A DNA stretch of 64,000 nucleotides from Glandiceps talaboti. Lineage: Eukaryota > Hemichordata > Enteropneusta > Spengelidae. The position numbers were made by a program, and so were the translations under genes. The notes under the pieces were generated by a model. It ran no database searches. It saw nothing but the letters and a program-made list of their open reading frames with translations, and had not been told where the DNA came from. Positions 22,100-36,100 of the stretch are shown piece after piece. How positions within the stretch are numbered: the first letter of the stretch is position 1; each line of letters starts with the position of its first letter. The stretch is from positions 17,263,642 to 17,327,641 of the forward strand of contig NC_135556.1 in NCBI RefSeq assembly GCF_964340395.1. The letters are read 5' to 3'.

Positions 22100-22480
22100 C
22101 TTAGCAATGCAGTGGCCATTTTGATCAATCCTGGTACAAAGATGATGTGTGGTATTATAATGCACTGGCCATTTTGATCAAACCTGGTACAAAGATGATA
22201 TGTGGTATAGCAATGCACTGGCCATTTTGATCAAACCTGGTACAAAGATGCTGTGTTGTGTAGCAGTGCACTCGCCAATTTTGATTAAACCTGGTACAAA
22301 GATGCTGGTGCTGTATAGCAATGCACTGGCCAATTTGATCAAACCTGGTACAAAGATGCTGGTGCTGTGTAGCAATGCACTCGCCATTTTGATCAAACCT
22401 GGTACAAAGATGCTGGTGCTGTGTAGCAATGCACTGGCCAATCTTGATCAAACCTGGTACAAAGATGATGTGCTGTATAG
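22100..22480 (+). repeat. 53-55-bp tandem repeat, 7 copies
   Basis: CTGGTACAAAGATG recurs at 22131, 22184, 22237, 22291, 22345, 22399 and 22454. The spacing drifts from 53 to 55 bp. Units also share GCAATGCACTGGCCA and TTGATCAAAC. Open frames on both strands follow the repeat and are not taken as genes. Confidence 0.95.
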
Positions 22481-23569
22481 CAAACATACAACGTACATAT
22501 GCCACAGTGACTTTGGTTTGTGACAAACCCGTACACACAGATTCCATGTTGTATACAAACCATACTTGTCATTTGTTTGATTCCTTATATTGTGTAATCA
22601 AATGTGGACAAATGATAGCTATTTTTTTGTCAATCCACATTCTGCAGTGCGTGCTGTAATGGCATTTACTTTTCGCAAAGACAAGTCTCACTGCAGTTTA
22701 TACATGTACATATTAAATGTATTGTAAACCACATGTAATGTGTCAAACTGTCCAATGTACAGAACGATAGTACAAAGTCGTATGTAATAGTTCGTCCTCA
22801 AACAGAATCAAGGTAATTGATATCTTTACATGCAAGGTACATTGTACAGTCATGTATTTAGTCTTGTACATCAATAGAATAAATGTAATATTCATCAGGA
22901 ATGAACTTTTAAAATATATGTATTTGGAGCTGAGATCACAAGTTTATTCATTTGTTGAACCATTCTATTCTGTTCCCAGAGTGTAGCCCACAGACTTGAT
23001 CAAACTTGCTATATATAGTGGCAGAACTAAATTGTCACGTCAGATAGCCAAGTCATTGGGTTACTGTGATAGTGAATTGAAATGAATGAAGGTTTAAGTG
23101 ACCAGGACCTACACCGTAATTATACAGAAATGTTCAGTTTAGCATTACAGTGTTAGACTACGTGCAGAACTGATGCACTCACTGAACGTGTGCTGTCTTT
23201 AGTTTATCAGACAGTCTTTCTAGCCCTAAGGTGAGATGTCATGACACATCAGCGTTGGGAGAGGTTATCTCTGTGTAAGATATATAGTACATGATGTAAT
23301 AAAACTGAGTTGGAAGATTTACAGTGTATAGAAATAGTTGGGATTTTAAAAATTAAACAAGCATACATTTGTACATGTACATATATGTATAATGCATCAT
23401 AGGAAACTGACCCAGTTTAAAACTAAAGAATTGCAAATTCCAAAAAAGTGAATAAATTAAATGTGCCAGTGTTGAAGAACTACAGTCACGTCAGAAGCTA
23501 TTAGGCTTGTAACACAAATGATAAGATGAAATTGCAGTTTCAAACTTATCACACGACCATCAAGGCATA

Positions 23570-23810
23570 ATGGCTTCTCCATCATCTCGCATACATCGCC
23601 AGAAGCCTTGTGTTTTCATTGCAGGAGAAGCAATTCTAACGTGGCTTGGACAGAAATAATATTGGGAAGATGTAAAAGATTAATTGCAGCATCACAGTTG
23701 TCATGACTACAGTATGGTTTCGCCATCATTTTGTAAACCTGTTGCCAGAAGCCTTGCAAAAAACAGAAAGGCTGGCATGACTTGGATAGAATTGATTGGA
23801 AAACATAAAT
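23570..23810 (+). repeat. Diverged direct duplication, about 150 bp
   Basis: Two copies of a block with CCATCAT followed by GCCAGAAGCCTTG (near 23579-23607 and 23730-23757) and a later GGCTTGGACAGAA- or GACTTGGATAGAA-like part. Divergence is substantial. Confidence 0.6.
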
Positions 23811-24198
23811 TTGTAGTCTTAATGTCTGAGGGGTAATATATAATTACTTACATGATTAATTGCAAGAACTATGGCTAATATATATAATGTTCTTAATATA
23901 ACTCATCCTTCTAGTCAGTAAGTCTGATGTAGGAATGACATTACCTTGTCAAACAGTCATCAATTTATCAATTAACTTTAGTGAAATAGGCAGTGCTGCT
24001 CTGTAGAATCGCATTGGAAATGTAGTGAATTTACATTTTAGCTAGAGGTGTCAGTGTTGAAGAATTGATACCCAAGTGATGCACATTTTTACTCTCAAAC
24101 AAAAATGACAGAAATTGTTAGCGAAACCTCAATATGTGCAATATGCTATATGTATTGATCACAAAGATGAACCTTATTGACCTAATGACGATCACGTT

Positions 24199-24199
<1 letters not shown>

Positions 24200-24265
<66 letters not shown>

Positions 24266-24327
24266 CACTGTCATGTTCTCTGTGGTTATCAGTGGAAGTC
24301 TTTCATAGAGACCCATTATGGACAAAG

Positions 24328-24373
<46 letters not shown>

Positions 24374-24435
24374 CCCTGTCATGATCTCTGTGGTTATCAG
24401 TGGAAGTCTTTCATAGAGACCCATTATGGACAAAG

Positions 24436-24484
<49 letters not shown>

Positions 24485-24630
24485 CTGTCATGATCTCTTT
24501 GGTTATCAGTGGAAGTCTTTCATAGAGACCCATTATGGACAAAGAACAACAACAACAACAACAACAACAACACTGTCATGATCTCTTTGGTTATCAGTGG
24601 AAGTCTTTCATAGAGACCCATTATGGACAA
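24200..24630 (+). repeat. Composite array: (CAA)n alternating with a 64-bp unique block, four times
   Basis: CAA tracts at about 24200-24265, 24329-24373, 24436-24484 and 24545-24570 alternate with four copies of a block. The block contains TGTCATG, TCTCTGTGGTTATCAGTGGA and CATAGAGACCCATTATGGAC. The block copies are nearly identical, so the duplication is recent and includes the microsatellite. The poly-Thr frame across it is a repeat translation. Confidence 0.95.
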
Positions 24631-25960
24631 CCAGGCCATAGTTAAAATTTTACCCATTTCAGTTATCTGAAGAAAATCTGTATAATTAGGTATGGATTGT
24701 GTAACTTGTGTGTGTGGTCCATTACGACAGAGATGCCAAGTGCATAGTTTGGAGACTATCACAAAACACTGATAGGGAGTCAATGCCAATAAGATTACAT
24801 TATGTATTGAGAGTAGAATGGCGGAATGTCTGATGGCTCATACACAAGAATGCTGAGGTCAGGGATAACTGTTCCTTGCGTGCTGTCTTCATCCCAGGCA
24901 CACAGCAGGTAAATTGATACAAATAACATGGTAGGGGATATAGCCCTGGTCAAAAGTTTTGACATTCCACTTTGGTGTATCTACTTTACCTAAGTTAGTT
25001 TCTGTGCCATATCCTAACTTGATCCTTATGTGCTTCGATATCCAGTGACGGAAAGTGAAACTCTGGGCATACAACGTATGCTGTTCACATGTTTAAAAGT
25101 ATACTTTCTAAAATTGTCATATGTAACAAAAGAAGTGAGAGTGCTTGAAATATACAAGTATGCCGTCACTTTGATACTAGAGATTGGCTAGTTCATGTAA
25201 TCAATACATTTATTATTGTACACAATTTTGTTTATATTAATAACATCGTATATGTACGATTATGTTACAAAGGTTCTGCTGCGATTTCAGTGTTTCTATA
25301 CGTTCATACATTGTTCGATGTGTCATTTCTTATGTGATATGCTTGATATACAGATCAAGTGCAGTTGTAACTTGTATGCATGTGTACTTGTATGACTTTG
25401 GCCTCAGCTGTTGTCAGTTTGGTATTGGGAAAGAATTCAAATTTAGACTTGAAAACTGATCTAATCAACTAAAGTGTGCGATTGATACTACAGAAGTGAT
25501 ACTCTATATCCGGATGTCAAATGTCCCAACTGATCAGTGGCATCGTTCAATAGGGAAAACCTTCCAGCTAGTATGGAATACTGAACATTTTACCACACAC
25601 AAGCCAAGTCTTACATGTATGTGTTCAAACAGAAAATATGGAATTTATACCCTGCTTGTTCTTTGTCACAACGACACAAGTATATTTTATTGTTTCTCAA
25701 AACATTCAGAAATTCAAAAATGTACCTCAATTTCCTGTATTATTCTCTGATTAATTTCTTCATTCTGCTGGAAGATACCCATGAAATAAGGGTTTGATTA
25801 ATTGTAGTCACAAGGCCCCTTATATCATTTGTATTTCCTTTGCTGAATCAAAAATAATAGTTAGATATTGAGTATTTAGTGTTCATATACAGGTGAAATT
25901 TATGAAGAAAACGTTTTAAATTAGTATTGTATTGTTACATGTACAAACAAAAAGTTTCAC

Positions 25961-26063
25961 CACCACCACCACCACCACCACCACCACCACCACCACCACC
26001 ACCACCACCACCACTACCACCCAACAACCACCACCACCACCACCACAACCATCATCATCATCA
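25961..26063. repeat. (CCA)n microsatellite
   Basis: Pure (CCA)n to about 26012, then interrupted CCA, CAA and TCA units to 26063. Poly-Pro, poly-His and poly-Val frames are repeat shadows. Confidence 0.93.
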
Positions 26064-28737
26064 AGATTATGTATTTTATTTGAGTTGTGAAACTGTAAAG
26101 GTAGTACTCGTACCTCGATTGAATTACTTTTAGTACATTTATTATTGTGGATGAGAGTACATGTAGATGTTCTGCTGTACATGTGAAATGGGTGCATACC
26201 TGTACAGTGCAAACAATCCTCTGCATAAAGTTTATTCAGAGTACATTTGAAAAAAAAACCAGGATAGTGTTATTGTTGTCACATGGACAAAACAGAACAG
26301 GATAGTGATGTTGACATCACATGGTGTCATGTTAAATGCATGGTTTTCAGAACCAAATCTATAATATATAGAGTTGTGACATGTGAGTGGTGTGTATGGT
26401 GACTGAACCAATCTAAAACTTGGGACATTTTTATTTCTGTTGTGTGGGTGTAAAGACTGTTTATTAACTTGCATTAAAGTTGACATGAAAATTATCAAAA
26501 TATATAGACACACAAGATCTATATTTATCTCTCCCTCTCTCATGAATTCTCTTAGTTGGTGATTAGACTTGGGAATTATCACTCTGCTGTGACATCAGTG
26601 GACCCAGATGCTTATTATTTAGATATACGATATCATAAGATTAGTTCATTAATACTGATATCAAATCAACTCTAGTGAGACACAGCAGTTGTTTGTGTCG
26701 TGCTCCACAATCCCTGTCACGGGCAGGTGAAACTTCTCAAAGTTGTTCAAAAGAAATTAACACTGATATTTTGTACTGTATTATAGGTAACTTTGATGAT
26801 ACACACAGCCAACATAATGCATGTACATGACTATGTATTTTGTCTTTGTATATGTTATTAAACAGTCCTAGCACCACACATACAGCTTAAAAAACAAGAA
26901 GCGTTCACAGAAGATATACTATATATATACAATGAAAGTCGACCATTTTGCAAGTTGAGGTTGTTGTTTTACTTACAGCTAAAATGTTGTAGGCTTTGTG
27001 TTTCACTCATGGGACATTACATTTTTGACACAAAGATAGACTTATTTTAACTCTAGACATACAAATAACCGAGACACAATAAACACAGCAGGATCCTTTG
27101 CCCAATCACATTGAACACTGATAAGCATTACTATTCTTTCACAGTGCAGTAAAACAGGCTTCTAATGAAAACATTACACATGGACTTGATGATTTTAATG
27201 GCTGCAATTGTTTATTTTCTAACTGATAATCAACATTTAAACTTGACTACTTCTGCATTCCCACTGTGAAATACCAAGCCTACATCATTTTAGCTATAAT
27301 CAATAATAGCATTTTTACACTTTTAACTGAGGGAGTCTAAAGAACTTGAATTACTAGTAATGCAAACAAAACAAATCTCCTCATTCACATCCTGCTATGT
27401 TCAGTAGTAAAAGTGCTCTTATCTAAAAACGTAGAACAACTTGTCTAATGATCTGCAGCTTTGATAACAGAATTTATGTAGAAGAGGTATTTGGCAAATT
27501 ATTCCCATTTTAACTGTAACTTATTGTGATGAGTGTTCTTTGGATGTGAATAAACACACGTACACAAGTAATGAAGTATATATTATACACTTTAGTATGC
27601 CCATGTGAAAACTGTCTCAAGGTATGCTGTTCTCATTATACTCATCTATAATGAAGCTGAATTAAGAGACTTAAAAGCATAATTTTATACTCATAAAGTT
27701 TTATTTAGCAGACTATCAACAGTAGGTTTATATGAGCAACCACTGACAGTTGATTACAATAACAGGAGATGCTGGGTGACTGAGATAAGAAACATAAACT
27801 CTTTGTCTTATCTGATGTAGCTACTGTTATCTTAATAAAAGTATTGACCATATCAACCACATGGCTGATGTAAAAGTGGTCGGTTATCAGCATTATAACT
27901 AAATCCAACCCTTCATTGTCTGAACCAGTCAGTGTGACATATTGTAGCTTAAGCCAAACAGATAAAAGGAAAGAAAGTACATCCATGATAACTACTGTCT
28001 TGACCCAATTTCACTTTGTTAACTGTACTGTTGTTGTGTAAGGATAATGTAAAGCAGAAAAAGTACAGGCAGTAATTGTCCGAATCAGAGTGACATATCA
28101 TGAAATGTACTGAATGTATACAAATTTAATGGAATTGATCTATTTGACCAGTTTGTACATTTGAGATAAAATAGTCTGATTTGATCTGATAAAATGACTG
28201 TCAGTGATGAATAGGTCTTTCCAAAATTTGCCATGGTGGCGCTCTACATCCTGTCTGTGTGTACCTTGGCTTGGGGGTATACATGGTATAGGTTACTCAG
28301 TTAATCATAGAGCACTGCTGCTTTCCTCGATGTCTGAACAATACGAAACCATCCCTGATTTACACTTCTTCAGAATACCAAGGGACAAAGCTCTTAAGAA
28401 ACGGTACCATGAGGTGATGATACCCCCAATTTGAATGAGAGCGCTGTATTCTCAATTTCCTGTTTTCACTATACTCAGAAAGTGTCATGAATACCCTCAT
28501 AAATGTTTAAGGTCAGCAGGTAATATTGTCCCCCTTGTCCTTTCCATTTTTCAAGTGCACATAGCATGTATGTGTATAAAATTTTATACAATTTGTATGA
28601 TACCCTATAAACCTACACGATCTATAACCTAGTATGATGTACATGTATTCCCCCCCCCCCATATTTTCAAGTACATAGAGTAAATTGTTACATTTGTACC
28701 ATTGAATCTTCAAGTGCACATACATATTTAATGTCCA

Positions 28738-29220
28738 TCAATCTGATTAAAATCCGATGTAGTGAACACCACACGATTTCTTTGTGGCTGTTATGTATAA
28801 TGTCCTTTGTTTTTTGTGAGTGCCCATTACTTACATCTGACACAATACCATAGGATTTCACCGAACCCAATCTTGTACTTATGAGTAGCCAACCTGAATC
28901 CGTCTTACAATAACAAAACTTCACATTCAAAATTGAGAGAGAAAGAGAACCACCAAACAATAGCAATAACATTGTTGTCTGTGCTCTATGCTCAAACTCT
29001 TTTCGAACAAAAGTACCATACCCATACATGTATGTTGTGGCACATTATGCATTTTCATTCGTTGAGTAAGTTCACTTAGTGTTCTCATGTGGCTTGGGAA
29101 AATCTATGGTATCGTGTCAGATATATATAACGGGTGCTCACAAAAGAACAAACAACAGTAAACGTAACAGCCAAAAAGAAATCACACAATGTACACTACA
29201 TCGGATTTTAATCAGATTGA
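28738..29220. mobile_element. Foldback element with about 123-bp terminal inverted repeats
   Basis: Left arm 28738-28860 and right arm 29098-29220 are reverse complements with good identity throughout. They share TCAATCTGATTAAAATCCGA at the end, then GATGTAGTG, GATTTCTTT, GGCTGTTA and ATCTGACAC. The 237-bp centre is non-coding. An isolated end of the same type is at 56293. No clear target duplication was seen, and the superfamily is uncertain. Confidence 0.8.
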
Positions 29221-30101
29221 CATGACCATGTACTAGTAGCTACTACTAGCCTAGTTTAGAAAAGTACATATTCTTTATTATTCTAACCACACCTATAATT
29301 AAATTTTATGGTTAATGAATACATGTATCCATTTTATGTGCATAGAAAAAAGAGAAATTGTCTTCGGAATGGAGAATTACATTCCATCAGAGTTTGTTAA
29401 TTGAGTTTCCCAGCCTCATTCCAATGGTTTAACTGCCAACAGTTATACTGTAGGTTTTAGTGTATTCTGGCAGCCAGCCCATCTCTCTTAATGATGTTCA
29501 GAAACCTTGTTAAAAACATGGCCTATAACATGTACAAGAACTTGGCCTTCGTAATTACACCAGCATGTGACCACAATGTATGATTCTCATATCCGGAGCT
29601 GTTTGTCGGCATGTATGTACAATCTCATGATTCTCATTATTTTGTTCAATGTTTTGAAGAGAGGGAAATTTGATAACCATAACTCAACAGTCAGGTTCAG
29701 ATGTTAAACATGCAATGGTTATTGCTGTGTACACCATACATATATAACTTTTACCCTTGTCAGTCAGTTTTTAGGGCAAGTAAGAGTAAAGAAGATTGAT
29801 GTGGTTGCAACGTTTTATTACACTATTAAGTTGCCAAGGGTGAATTATACAAACTCAGTGTCGCAAATAGAAATTTACAGTCTGCAGTTAGTAAGGTCTG
29901 TCACCTCTGATTCCTGTAGATTTATACTCACAGCATACTGACAACCCTGAGAAAATGATGTGAATCTACCAGTGGTTGTGAAAGTTTATAGAAAGTTCCT
30001 GAAGACATGTTACAGCTGTGTTTCTGTGACATATAGTGTGCACACTTGTTCTGAGAAGTTCACTTTGTCTGGTACCCTGTATTCGTTGGCCTACATGTAT
30101 G

Positions 30102-30200
30102 TAGTCCACTCCACTCCACTCCAGTCTAGTCCAGTTCAGTCAAAACTGGTCCGGTCCAGTCTGGTCCAGCCCAGTTGAGTCAAAACTAGTCCGGTCCAGG
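30102..30200 (+). repeat. Degenerate (TCCAG/TCCAC)n repeat
   Basis: A five-base motif in diverged tandem, with a 40-bp higher-order duplication around GTCAAAACTGGTCCGGTCCA (30140 and 30180). Confidence 0.85.
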
Positions 30201-31792
30201 GCATGATTGAGAAACTACATGGTTTCATTCTTCCATACATGTACATACATTGTGGCATATTCCTTAATCATGCCTGAAAATAGGCAGGCCAGCATACAGT
30301 AGTGACATTGAACAATGTTTGTTCATGTTTCTGACATATTTAGCTCAGCAGTTCCCCAATTGAGGCATACTTGTACATAGTACATGCATTGTTTCAGGAA
30401 CTCATGCGACAGAATCCTACATTGTAAGTTAGTAACTTGGGGGATATTCAAACAGAATTTTGTTTCTAAGCAGAAATATTACATGATCATCAAAATAATT
30501 TCTCCTCAAGTGAACTTTGGTGTCATTCAAGTAAGCAAAATGCAGCATAGTATTGGCTTGCAAAGTAATTGCATTGTAATGCGTGTGATTATCAACAAAC
30601 ATAAATCTTTCCAACCAGTTCCACGATCACTGAAGTTTTTAGCAAATTGTTCTATCTAAAAGCATTTATAGGAGCTAGGAGTGCAGGGCTTATCCCGGTA
30701 GGATGCTGAGATGTGCATGTACATGTGATGGGGCTTCTGGAGTCTTAAGCAAGCTGTTTCCAACCTTGCATTTGATTATTTATACATGTACACTGTAAAT
30801 CATGAACATTCAGCACTTCTAACATGCCAGCAAATGTGACTGGACAGGATGTAGTTGTATGAAAATGATATTCTTCATCTGATGAGAGAGTAAGAAAACC
30901 TGTACATACATAGTTGCAAAGCAAGGCTACATGAGAATTAATTGGTTTCAATTAGTAGCAAGTACATGTCTGTATGTTACAGCAGCTGGAAACATTCTTG
31001 TGAAATAACACAAGTTGGAAGTACAACTCATTAGAAGTATTGTCTCTAAAGAAAGTAATAGAACGAAGAGACACAGCTGTGTGGTTGTGAACTTACATGT
31101 TAAGGTCAAATAAAATGTACATAGCCACTATGAAGGTCGCCAGTCTTCAACCTTTGCTGTAAATGCTGTAAATTAAAGCAGATAAGAACTGAAAGGACCA
31201 TTATTGTATTTGATTTACCAGTTCGTAATTGTCAGTAGACTTAGAGTTCTCTAAAAGCTCTCATTTGTCTCAAGTAACATGCTCTAAAGCAAAGTTTATT
31301 GCTGACTTAACTAAAGTCGTCATCATTCTTTTAGCTGACTTTGTAAGTCATTAGGATACATAAACACCAGATAGCTAACAGAACGTTACTTTCCATGTCA
31401 AAGTTTTCCAATCTATTAAGTGATCAATCATAAACTGTTTTGACAGTAAAATGCTTACATATCAAATGTCAGTGTACTACACGTATTATATAATAGATAT
31501 TTCATTTTTCATGTCAGCAAATCATACTAGTTATTAAATAATAACATTTCATAGTATGTTTATGTCAGAATGATATGATTGATCTTGTTTTAAAATAATG
31601 TTTCATTTATAATAATAGTTATATTACATATGGATTGTCAATGATATTAACAGACTTATGAATTATTTGTGTTTTATATCCCCATTTTTCTGCTCAGTGA
31701 TAGATGTGGTCTTTGGTCTACTAAGGAGTTTTGAAACAACATTCCAACTCTCATATGTTTGACATGTGTGACATGTATACAATATACATGTA

Positions 31793-31794
<2 letters not shown>

Positions 31795-31864
<70 letters not shown>

Positions 31865-31874
31865 TGTGTGTGTG

Positions 31875-31961
<87 letters not shown>

Positions 31962-31962
31962 A
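31795..31962. repeat. (GT)n-(CTGT)n compound microsatellite
   Basis: GT units to 31876 with one AT change, then about 21 tetramers of CTGT (TCTG) to 31961. Confidence 0.95.
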
Positions 31963-34869
31963 ACACTATTTTCTCAAGATGACTCTTAGTTCAAACAAAA
32001 TGGCAATGACTGATTAGGTTTGGGTTACCATACCATGAACATTAATGTGGTATTTGCATAAAGTAAATATTTTCGGTAATTAAGCAATATATTTATAGTG
32101 CATAATTCGAATTTCTTGCAATTATGAGTGCATGTGTTGTATGAAGCATTTAAACAAACATATATATTGATTTTTAATGTTATGATGTATTATGCTTGCT
32201 GGTATTACATTATATGTTGACTGTAAAGTACTGAATACATACATGTATTACTTGTATTTTATAGATAAAAATTCCTTTCCAAATTATTGAACTGTGCTGA
32301 CTAAATGTATGTTGATGTGATACCATTTGTCTATGTTGTGTTTCCTAGATGACAGACAGACAGCCAGACAGACAGACAGAAAGTCAAATCTGATCAAAAT
32401 CATGTTGCACATAAACACATACATGAAAGTATATAATATTTTTGTACTGAAAATTGTATCAAGAGGAGCACTTTAATTAAAAATGTACTTCTAATAGTTT
32501 CAACATTCTGTGTCAGTTATTCTGCTATGGTACAACATCACTCTACTTATAAAGGCTGTCTTCAGTAATCTTATCTGTGATTGGTTTAGTTTTGTATTCA
32601 TTTACATGATAAAAAGCACTTATGGCAAAGTACATCTTAGGCCATGTTGTACAATGTTGGCTAGCTGATTTCAATCTTGGATTGTGCATTTAACATTAAA
32701 GTACTGTGAATTTTGATGGTGACGTGTAACTTTTGCTGCTCTGGTCATTGCTGTTTGACTTACAGACTGAGGGGACTAGCACCTTATGTACTACAAACAA
32801 GAGTTTTTTTATTTGTATGTCTTTGCAAATAAAAAAATTATCAGAAAATGGTGATATTCAAAGTTGGTCATCAGGAAGTGTGGAGGGGAATAACCTATAT
32901 GTGGTTGTAGGTGAAGTAACATGTCAAGTATTTAGGGTATAACAATGAACTTTTAATTAAAGTACAAATAAATGTATATTGAAATGTTCATTTGCATGAC
33001 TTCCTCCCATGCATATTAATGAGCTACTTTACATAACAATATCAAATGCAAAAATTGTTTATATCGGGCTGTGTATTTGAACTCGTTTGTAGAGTTGTTT
33101 GTTTGTTTGTGTATGTGTATGTGTGTGTGTGTGTGTGTGGGCATTTTTGTGTCAAAGCTAGTGCTGACATAGATATTGAATTTGCAGAAATGAGAAGAAA
33201 TCTGTTTATGCAGTCTGTTCACTTGCTATACTAATTATCATATTTTCCTCTTATAGCATCACATCATGGAAATCAACCTGGAAGGTCAAAAAGTTTGTCA
33301 TTAAAATAGCAGATCCAGTCTGTTAATAACAGTTTCTTGAACACAGAACCAATTTCTGTCTTGATCTTTTTGTTTGCTTCATTTTTCATGCACACACACT
33401 AGGACATGTATTTTCATTTAAAAGTCATTCATTGTGTGTTTTTCTCATTTTGCCCCATGTTTCATGTAAATTTGTATTGTATATATGTATGATAGATAAG
33501 ACATCAAGGATTTATGGGTATAGCGGTATACTTGGTGTATACATTATTAAGACTCAGGTGCCGTTCTAAATATTCAAATTTTATTTCAGGCAATAAGTCT
33601 TCACAGTGTGTATTTCTTCACCTCTTTTTTATTCTGTTGGTGACTATTGTATATGTATGGCTTAACTTGATTACATTCATGTGCATTTCACTTGGATTTA
33701 ATATTGCCGTAGATGGTCAATAGTATATTTTATTAGTGGATTAAGCTTCTTGTCTGCTTTCAATTGACTGTTTCATAATTTACAATCCATGTGAAGTAGA
33801 GAACAAAGTCGTCTTCAACAGTGTATTTTGTCGGGATTGACTCCTTTGGACTTGATACGATTCAGTAACATAACTCATGAAGTATTGCTAATGAAGTCCG
33901 TATAAGTCTAACCGTACTAATGAAATTGTAGATGTCAATTTAAATAAGAGACAAGAGAGCTACTAGTACATACGTACCATTAGGCACTTTATTAAGAAGT
34001 GTGCTGAAAAAACGGAGATTGCCGAACCACCTAAATGTATTTTCTAGTTTACTCACACATACTGAACAGATGTTATGAGTAAAGTTGAAGTTGTAAGATA
34101 GGTACCCTGATGAAACCATATAAAATACACATGCAGCACTGCATATAATGACATCATTTCTCCATAACTTAAAGCCATAAAAGTTTCAATTTAATCGATG
34201 CATTTCTATAGATGCACTGTACATTAAAGTTTATAGTAGATGGAACGTAAAAATGTGAGTTTTATGATGTCTTTACATCTTGTGGCAGATTGAATTCTGA
34301 GGCTTGGATTTAGTTGCAGATAGAATTGTCCAAGTCCATTATAGATTTATTAAGTAAAACTAATGAACATTTTATTCCCCAATTTGTTTTCTTCTCTCAC
34401 AAGTTTCAGATAGAGAAAATACTATTATAAAAAATTAGTGCTACATTTTGTACGAGTCATGATGCAGTTGTCAAATTTTTAATAAAAACTTTACGCTAGG
34501 CATTTGTTGATTTAGATGTTTCAACATGTACATGGTATACAATGTATGTAGTTGCTGCCCAGCTTAATACAGCAATTGCAGTTAATGTGTTGCCATCAAT
34601 GAACAAACATAGCAGCATTTACAGTTTACATGTACAAATGTAAGTGTCACCATTTGATAATCATATGGTACATACAGCAGATAGAAATAAAAAAACTGTG
34701 ATATATGACTGGTGTCCAGTGAGTTAAATGTACATTTACATGTTGCTTGAGTGATGTGATGTAATGGGTGAACACAAGCTGATTGAATCAGTATTGGCAC
34801 TTTTTTTTAGCCACAAGTCAATTACCATTTCATACTCATTGGTTTTAGTGTAGATTAAGTCATGTCCAC

Positions 34870-35031
34870 CAGTGTGCCATCTCATAAAAGATAACACTTT
34901 TTTATGTGGGTCAAAATAATAAAAAGTATAGTTTTCGAGTGAGTCACGAAATAAAAAGAAATAGGGTGACATGACACATGTACTGGCTGTACGTCAGTGA
35001 CATGTCAAATTTAGCTTGATAAGCGCTCTGG
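34870..35031 (+). mobile_element. Diverged hAT-like MITE, copy 3
   Basis: It starts CAGTGTGCCATCT, one change from the family terminus. It shares GGGTCAAAAT, GAGTCAC and GAAATAGGG in the same order and spacing as the copy at 3562. A perfect 8-bp direct repeat TGTCCACC lies at 34863-34870 and 35033-35040. The right terminus (GCGCTCTGG) has drifted. Confidence 0.55.
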
Positions 35032-36100
35032 TTGTCCACCCATCACAGTTTATTGGACCACGTACGTGAATGAATGAAAAGATAGTTTCCTCATTATAGC
35101 TATAGTTTACAATGTACGTGTATGTTGGTTTTACATTGCTGATAGAATGATGGCTCATGTACATGTTTTATCTTCACATGGCAAATAATAACCATTGGCC
35201 ATTGACCAAGTGTTCAGTCTTCAACCTTTACTTTGCGCTGCCCAAACACTCAAATGCATAACTACAACTTGATGTGACACTTACTACACATGTATCGTCA
35301 TTGAGTCTGTCCAAGGGCAGAGAATTATCAGCACACCACTGGAAACTAGACATAGTGTATAATAAATCGTACATTGGTAATTTTAATCAGTATTTCATGA
35401 CAATTTACTCTTTGCGACGATCCTTCATTTACTGCACATACAGTGGTATTTTCATTTTCATTGGGAAGTGATGACATTTGCAGTGGCATTGTACATGCTT
35501 GTGACTGTTGATTTGTTTTTCTTACTTCTTATGCTGCTCAGCTTTTTGCCATGCATACAGGTGATAGCTTATCATTGTAACAACTTTTCCAGTTCCTGTG
35601 TGTATGACAGAAAAATATAACCATGAGTTTAAAATGACCTAACATTGACAATGCAGGAAGCATCTTGTGACAAGACATATTGATTATGCAGCTGGAACTT
35701 AGTTAAAACACTGTGTATACTGTAGGAACAGCAATAAAGAGGTAAAGAGGACAAGTACCGGTACTATTACAGGCTGTTCATTTGAGTCTGCCGGATTAGC
35801 TAGATTACTTCAATTCAATTCCTGTAATGACCACAGGAAACTTTAGTTTTTATGTGTTCTGATGAAATGTCAAGAATGACTTCCTGATGGAACTATACAT
35901 TACAGACAGTTGGATATATTGTAACTAATCAGACAGTACAGGTTATAATAGCACAGCAGTATATTGACAGCTGCATAGGTTGTAGATTTAATGAACTTGG
36001 AGCAATTCAGTAATATGTGGCATTGTGACTGTTGTATATGTATTGTAGCATAGAGGTGGCAAATGTACATGTATAGCATCCTAAAACTACAAGTTGATAT

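Noticed and set aside
22155-22547. Repetitive frames (130 and 107 codons) on both strands
   Set aside because: They follow the 53-55-bp tandem repeat and shift with its unit length.
24134-24493. Poly-threonine frame
   Set aside because: It is produced by (CAA)n arrays and duplicated 64-bp blocks.
25916-26226. Poly-Pro, poly-His and poly-Val frames
   Set aside because: All are readings of the (CCA)n microsatellite.
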